The notes below the pieces were generated by a model. That model had not been told where the DNA came from. It did no database searches and saw nothing but the letters and a program-made list of their open reading frames with translations. Made by a program: the position numbers and the translations under genes. From Pseudomonas sp. Gutcm_11s (GTDB lineage: Bacteria; Pseudomonadota; Gammaproteobacteria; Pseudomonadales; Pseudomonadaceae): a stretch of DNA of 64,000 nt. The DNA is taken from the NCBI RefSeq assembly GCF_028649395.1, contig NZ_JAQSUW010000014.1, forward strand, positions 416,246-480,245, in the 5' to 3' direction. This document shows positions 60,429 through 64,000 of this stretch, piece by piece (within the stretch, counting starts at the first letter, position 1; every line of letters starts with the position of its first letter).

Positions 60429-60775
60429 CGCGACGGGCAGTAGGAAAGTTAAACTTTTGAAATCAGTGATCTAGTTATCAGTGGCGAACCGTGCAACTTG
60501 CAAGATGGCCATCATTACGACAGCACAGCGTTCGGAGCGCTCTAAGAGGCAGATTACAGCGCATCTTTTAGAAAGCGATACCTAGTTTTTGACGCCATAC
60601 ACAAACTCCTGATGAATTTATCCCAGTCAATAAAACCGGAGTGACGCATTAATGGCGCCATAAAATAGTTAGCGGAGCGGCAAGAACTTAATTAAGGCAA
60701 TGTGCCACCAGGCAAGTAAGAAACATACCAGCGACTAAACTTCATAAATAAAGTTTCATATTAATTTTTGTTATT

Positions 60776-60786
60776 CGGACGAATGG
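60776..60786 (-). promoter_or_regulatory. AlgR-like binding site upstream of algD
   Basis: On the - strand CCATTCGTCCG, eight of nine matches to the AlgR core CCGTTCGTC. It is about 388 bp upstream of the predicted algD start, similar to the far-upstream AlgR sites of P. aeruginosa (about -380 to -480 from memory). Confidence 0.5.
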
Positions 60787-60844
60787 AATTTTCATATCAG
60801 TGAAACTTCCTATCCAACCCGTCAAATTTCGCCCTCATCCGCGC

Positions 60845-60871
60845 TCAACCTTTGCGGTAAGCTGCCGACTT
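60845..60871 (+). promoter_or_regulatory. Possible sigma28 (FliA) promoter of aer
   Basis: TCAA, 15 bp, GCCGACTT: near the FliA pattern TCAA/TAAA-N15-GCCGATAA with mismatches in the last three bases. It lies about 35 bp before the aer ATG. Plausible for a chemoreceptor, but weak. Confidence 0.4.
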
Positions 60872-60907
60872 CTATGACATAAGTCCTACGCCCAAGAAGC
60901 GAGCCGC

Positions 60908-62473
60908 ATGAGAAACAACCAGCCCGTCACCCAGCGCGAGCGCACCTTCCCCGCCCAGCAGCGCCTGATCTCGACTACCGACCTCAAGGGGCAGATCACC
61001 TACTGCAACGAGGCCTTCATCGAGATCAGCGGTTTCTCCCGTGATGAGCTGATACGTGCGCCACATAACCTGGTGCGCCACCCGGATGTACCGCCGGCGG
61101 TGTTCGACCACATGTGGCAGACCCTGAAGAAGGGCCGCCCATGGATGGGGGTAGTGAAGAACCGCAGCAAGAATGGTGACCACTACTGGGTCAACGCCTA
61201 CGTCACGCCGATGCTCGACAAGGGCCAGGTGGTGGGATACGAGTCGGTCCGCTCCAAGCCGACCGCCGAGCAGGTGCGCCGCGCCGAGGCGCTCTATACG
61301 CGCATCAACTCCGGCAAGCCGGCGATTCCGGCCACGGATCGCTGGTTCCCGGTACTGCAGGCCTGGGTGCCCTTCATCCTGATCAGCCAGATCGGCTTCC
61401 TCATCGGCCACTGGATGGGCTCCACCTGGGGCTTCCTGCTCGCCGCCCTGCTCTCCGTGCCGCTGGGCCTGGTCGGCCTCGGCTGGCAGAACCGCGGTGT
61501 GCGCCGGCTGCTGCGCCTCGCCGAGCAGACCACTTCGGACCCGGTGATCGCGCAGATGTACACCGACAGCCGTGGCGCCGAGGCACGCCTGGAAATGGCC
61601 ATGCTCAGCCAGGAAGCACGCCTGAAAACCTGCCTCACCCGTCTACAGGACACCGCCGAGCGCCTCACCAGCCAGGCCCGCGAGGCCGACAAGCTGGCCC
61701 ACAACAGCTCCGAGGGTCTGGAGCGCCAGCGCGTGGAAACCGAACAGGTGGCCACCGCCATCAACGAGATGGCCGCAACCACCCTGGAAGTTGCCAGCAA
61801 CGTGGCACGCGCCGCGATCGCCACCCAGGAGGCCAATCGCCTGACCGGCGAAGGCCGCAACGTCGCCTCGGAAACCCGCGCAGCCATTCAGCGTCTGTCC
61901 GTGTCGGTCGGCGAGACCGGCGAGACCGTGTCACGCCTGGCTCAGGACAGCAACGAGATCGGCGGCGTGGTCGATGTGATCAAGGGCATCGCCGACCAGA
62001 CCAACCTGCTCGCGCTCAACGCCGCCATCGAGGCCGCACGCGCCGGTGAAATGGGCCGTGGCTTCGCCGTGGTCGCCGATGAGGTCCGCTCGCTGGCGCA
62101 GCGCACCGCCGAATCCACCGAGCAGATCCACGCGCTGATCGCCAAGCTGCAGCGCACCGCCGAGGAGGCGGTGATGACCATGGAGATCGGCCGCAAGCAG
62201 GCCGACGAGGGCGTGGAGCGCGTGCAGAAAGCCGACGAGGCCCTGCAAGGCATCAGCGACGCGGTGGCCAACATCACCGACATGGCCAACCAGATAGCCG
62301 CCGCCGCCGAGGAACAGAGCGCGGTGGCCGACGAGATCAACCAGAACATCACCACCATCGCCCACCTGGCCGACCAGACCTCGGGCGAGGCGCAGAGCAC
62401 GGCGCAGCTGAGCAAGGAGCTGACCGCTACCGCCCAGGACCAGTACTCCCTGGTGGAGCGCTTCAACCGCTAA
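60908..62473 (+). CDS. aer: Aerotaxis receptor Aer (PAS-domain chemoreceptor)
   Basis: A 521-residue receptor with a cytoplasmic N-terminal PAS domain (about 15-115; [40 protein letters not shown]) that should bind FAD and sense redox/energy state, a membrane segment (about 150-192), then a HAMP-like linker and the methyl-accepting signalling hairpin ([33 protein letters not shown]). No periplasmic domain, as is typical of Aer. By recall acnA and aer are neighbours in PAO1 (PA1562/PA1561); here the alginate operon lies between them. Terminator downstream. Confidence 0.93.
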   Translation: MRNNQPVTQRERTFPAQQRLISTTDLKGQITYCNEAFIEISGFSRDELIRAPHNLVRHPDVPPAVFDHMWQTLKKGRPWMGVVKNRSKNGDHYWVNAYVTPMLDKGQVVGYESVRSKPTAEQVRRAEALYTRINSGKPAIPATDRWFPVLQAWVPFILISQIGFLIGHWMGSTWGFLLAALLSVPLGLVGLGWQNRGVRRLLRLAEQTTSDPVIAQMYTDSRGAEARLEMAMLSQEARLKTCLTRLQDTAERLTSQAREADKLAHNSSEGLERQRVETEQVATAINEMAATTLEVASNVARAAIATQEANRLTGEGRNVASETRAAIQRLSVSVGETGETVSRLAQDSNEIGGVVDVIKGIADQTNLLALNAAIEAARAGEMGRGFAVVADEVRSLAQRTAESTEQIHALIAKLQRTAEEAVMTMEIGRKQADEGVERVQKADEALQGISDAVANITDMANQIAAAAEEQSAVADEINQNITTIAHLADQTSGEAQSTAQLSKELTATAQDQYSLVERFNR

Positions 62474-62485
62474 GCGGGTGCCATG

Positions 62486-62516
62486 AAAAAGGCCGGCAAT
62501 CGCCGGCCTTTTTTCT
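62486..62516. terminator. Bidirectional terminator between aer and the hydrolase gene
   Basis: GGCCGGC-aatc-GCCGGCC with AAAAA before and TTTTTT after; it serves aer and the convergent leftward hydrolase gene. Confidence 0.92.
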
Positions 62517-62525
62517 GCCTGCGAT

Positions 62526-63116
62526 TCAGCCGCGCAGGAAGGCCGCCACCGTTGCCGCCGCGTGCTGCAGGTGCTGCTCGTGGCTGAAGCCCGAGGACTT
62601 CAGCGGCTTCAGGTCATGATCGGCTGTCGCCAGCCATTCAATGGCGATGCTCGGTGCCAGCCGGTAGCCGCTTACCGTCTCGCGATTGCCCAGCGCGTCG
62701 CGCTCGCCCTGGATGATCAGGCTGCGGGTTTGCAGCTCCGCCAGATGCGCCACTCTCGGCTTCTCCGGCTTGCCTGCGGCATAGAAGGGATAGCCCAGGC
62801 AGACCAGCGCATCGGCGCCCAGCTCGTCCGCCAGCAGGCTGGCCATGCGCCCGCCCATGGATTTGCCGCCGATGGCGAGCGGCCCCTCCACCTGCGCGCG
62901 CACCTCGCTATAGACCTCGCGCCAGCAGTCCAGCAGCTGCCCCTGCGGATTCGGCGGGCGCTTGCCGCCGCTCAGACGCCTCTGCGCCATATAGGGGAAC
63001 TCGAAGCGCAGCACGCTCACCCCGCCCTGCGCGAGCAGCTCGGCCATGCGCTGCATGAACGGGCTGTCCATCGGCGCACCGGCGCCATGGGCAAGGATCA
63101 GCGTGCCCTGCGACAT
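62526..63116 (-). CDS. KANL3/Tex30-type alpha/beta hydrolase
   Basis: A 196-residue compact hydrolase with LILAHGAGAPMDSPFMQ, FEFPYMAQRR, nucleophile elbow IGGKSMGGRMAS (GKSMGG), IIQGERDALGN and C-terminal His in SGFSHEQHLQH. Family members are predicted dienelactone-hydrolase-like enzymes of unknown substrate. ATG at 63116 is chosen because codons upstream are rare for this genome (CTA, CGA, ATT, GGG); an ATG at 63194 would add 26 residues. Convergent with aer and divergent from ccoN. Confidence 0.78.
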   Translation of the reverse strand: MSQGTLILAHGAGAPMDSPFMQRMAELLAQGGVSVLRFEFPYMAQRRLSGGKRPPNPQGQLLDCWREVYSEVRAQVEGPLAIGGKSMGGRMASLLADELGADALVCLGYPFYAAGKPEKPRVAHLAELQTRSLIIQGERDALGNRETVSGYRLAPSIAIEWLATADHDLKPLKSSGFSHEQHLQHAAATVAAFLRG

Positions 63117-63155
63117 TCGGTCCGCCCCATCCCATAGCCAGCCCCGCTCCCGGCA

Positions 63156-63169
63156 TTGATCCCCGTCAA
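63156..63169 (+). promoter_or_regulatory. Anr/FNR box upstream of ccoN
   Basis: TTGAT-CCCC-GTCAA, nine of ten matches to TTGAT-N4-ATCAA. It is 67 bp upstream of the ccoN ATG, where an Anr activator site for low-oxygen induction is expected. It may also affect the divergent hydrolase gene. Confidence 0.75.
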
Positions 63170-63235
63170 TAAACCCCGCCTTGCCATTACCCATGCTTGC
63201 CCTGCTTTTTATAACCGTGGATGGAAGCCCAACAC

Positions 63236-64000
63236 ATGAACACAACCAGTAGCGCGGCCTACAACTACAAGGTGGTCCGCCAGTTCGCCATTATGACGGT
63301 GGTTTGGGGCATAGTCGGGATGGGGCTCGGCGTGTTCATCGCCGCTCAGCTGGCATGGCCGGAACTGAACTTAAACTTGCCGTGGACCAGCTTCGGCCGT
63401 CTACGCCCATTGCATACCAACGCGGTGATCTTCGCCTTCGGTGGCTGCGCCCTGTTCGCCACCAGCTATTACTCGCTGCAACGTACCTGTCAGACCCGTC
63501 TGATCTCCGACAAGCTGGCCGCCTTCACCTTCTGGGGCTGGCAGCTGGTGATCGTCCTCGCCGCCATCAGCCTGCCACTGGGCTGGACCAGTTCCAAGGA
63601 GTATGCGGAGCTGGAGTGGCCGATCGACATCCTCATCACCATCGTCTGGGTCGCCTACGCGCTGGTGTTCTTCGGCACGCTGATGAAGCGCAAGACCAAG
63701 CACATCTACGTGGGCAACTGGTTCTTCGGTGGCTTCATCCTCACCGTGGCGATCCTGCACATCGTCAACAACCTGGAAATCCCGGTCACCCTGACCAAGT
63801 CCTACTCGCTGTACGCCGGCGCCACCGACGCCATGATCCAGTGGTGGTACGGCCACAACGCCGTGGGCTTCTTCCTCACCGCCGGCTTCCTCGGGATGAT
63901 GTACTACTTCGTGCCGAAGCAGGCCGAACGTCCGGTGTACTCCTATCGCCTGTCCATCGTGCACTTCTGGGCGCTGATCACCCTGTACATCTGGGCCGGT
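63236..64000 (+). CDS. ccoN: cbb3-type cytochrome c oxidase subunit I CcoN, N-terminal part (cut by window edge)
   Basis: The first 255 codons of a heme-copper oxidase subunit: [20 protein letters not shown], heme-b His in [20 protein letters not shown]-like VAILHIVNN and the CuB-region [19 protein letters not shown]. It is the catalytic membrane subunit of the high-affinity cbb3 terminal oxidase. The family is about 475 residues long, so the rest and ccoO/Q/P lie beyond the right edge. Under probable Anr control; by recall P. aeruginosa has ccoN2 near aer. No in-frame stops are seen. Confidence 0.96.
   Translation, partial: MNTTSSAAYNYKVVRQFAIMTVVWGIVGMGLGVFIAAQLAWPELNLNLPWTSFGRLRPLHTNAVIFAFGGCALFATSYYSLQRTCQTRLISDKLAAFTFWGWQLVIVLAAISLPLGWTSSKEYAELEWPIDILITIVWVAYALVFFGTLMKRKTKHIYVGNWFFGGFILTVAILHIVNNLEIPVTLTKSYSLYAGATDAMIQWWYGHNAVGFFLTAGFLGMMYYFVPKQAERPVYSYRLSIVHFWALITLYIWAG

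Larger units (their letters stand above)
60232..60907. other. Long AT-rich algD/aer intergenic control region
   Basis: 676 bp with no supported gene and much lower GC than the flanks, particularly 60430-60840. It holds the algD promoter, an AlgR-like box and a candidate aer promoter. It is expected to bind AmrZ, IHF or other looping factors, but only the listed sites could be recognised. Short open frames here (for example + 60231-60443) lack ribosome sites. Confidence 0.7.

Noticed and set aside
60231..60443. Possible 70-residue + strand gene in the algD upstream region
   Set aside because: No ribosome site, basic unstructured translation, and it overlaps the algD promoter.
60700..60720. 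A sigma54-like TGGCAC near algD
   Set aside because: The GC element at -12 is not at the required spacing; the AlgU-type promoter explains algD better.

Overview
The window is chromosomal DNA of a fluorescent-type Pseudomonas (P. aeruginosa/P. mendocina lineage, broad sense). This rests on its high GC content and G/C-ending codons, a complete TCA block in the pseudomonad order gltA / sdhCDAB-sucAB-lpd-sucCD followed by a BraB/BrnQ carrier, a full alginate operon, and an aerotaxis receptor beside an Anr-boxed cbb3 oxidase gene. No tRNA, rRNA, insertion sequence, prophage or CRISPR was seen. Gene density is high, and most of the window is conserved core genome.

Layout. 1-1070: start of kdpFABC (kdpF and the first 324 codons of kdpA), reading left. 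1331-3970: a two-component system (OmpR-type regulator, histidine kinase with a proline-rich sensor loop) and a cytoplasmic protein with five EF-hand loops. 4027-10103: a leftward run with a YdgA/DUF945 protein, an AI-2E-family permease, a DUF4892 protein, a Nu-type GST and two alpha/beta hydrolases. 10263-11576: brnQ/braB. 11866-23232: succinate dehydrogenase, 2-oxoglutarate dehydrogenase and succinyl-CoA synthetase genes, all leftward, with gltA divergent (23582-24871). Recognisable sigma70 promoters serve sdhC and gltA. 24962-31542: small housekeeping and accessory genes, including a membrane-anchored GH31 glycosidase that looks like a sulfoquinovosidase but lacks the key arginine. 31550-37015: a tight leftward six-gene run (ATP-NAD kinase, GFA, DUF1287, DCC thiol oxidoreductase, ABC exporter, saccharopine-dehydrogenase-like). 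37131-44246: a 58-residue conserved protein, pdxB, norM, tusA, rlmM and acnA.

44307-60231: the complete alginate operon read right to left: algD-alg8-alg44-algK-algE-algG-algX-algI-algJ-algF-algL-algA. Precursor supply (AlgA, AlgD), polymerisation and c-di-GMP control (Alg8, Alg44), periplasmic epimerase, acetylase and scaffold proteins (AlgG, X, I, J, F, K), lyase (AlgL) and porin (AlgE) are all intact. The unusual point is algL. It does not lie between algX and algI as in the well-known operons, but between algF and algA, and it encodes a predicted lipoprotein. A perfect 8-bp-stem hairpin occupies the short algX-algI gap where algL would normally be. The operon sits between acnA and aer, which I recall as neighbours in P. 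aeruginosa PAO1, so it appears to occupy a different chromosomal position here. A 676-bp AT-rich region upstream of algD carries a good AlgU(sigma22)-type promoter and an AlgR-like box about 390 bp further upstream.

60908-64000: aer, an alpha/beta hydrolase, and the start of ccoN (cbb3 oxidase subunit I) behind an Anr/FNR box. The right edge cuts ccoN.

Start codons were chosen from ribosome-binding sites and family N-termini. Locus-tag comparisons with PAO1 are from memory and are marked as such.
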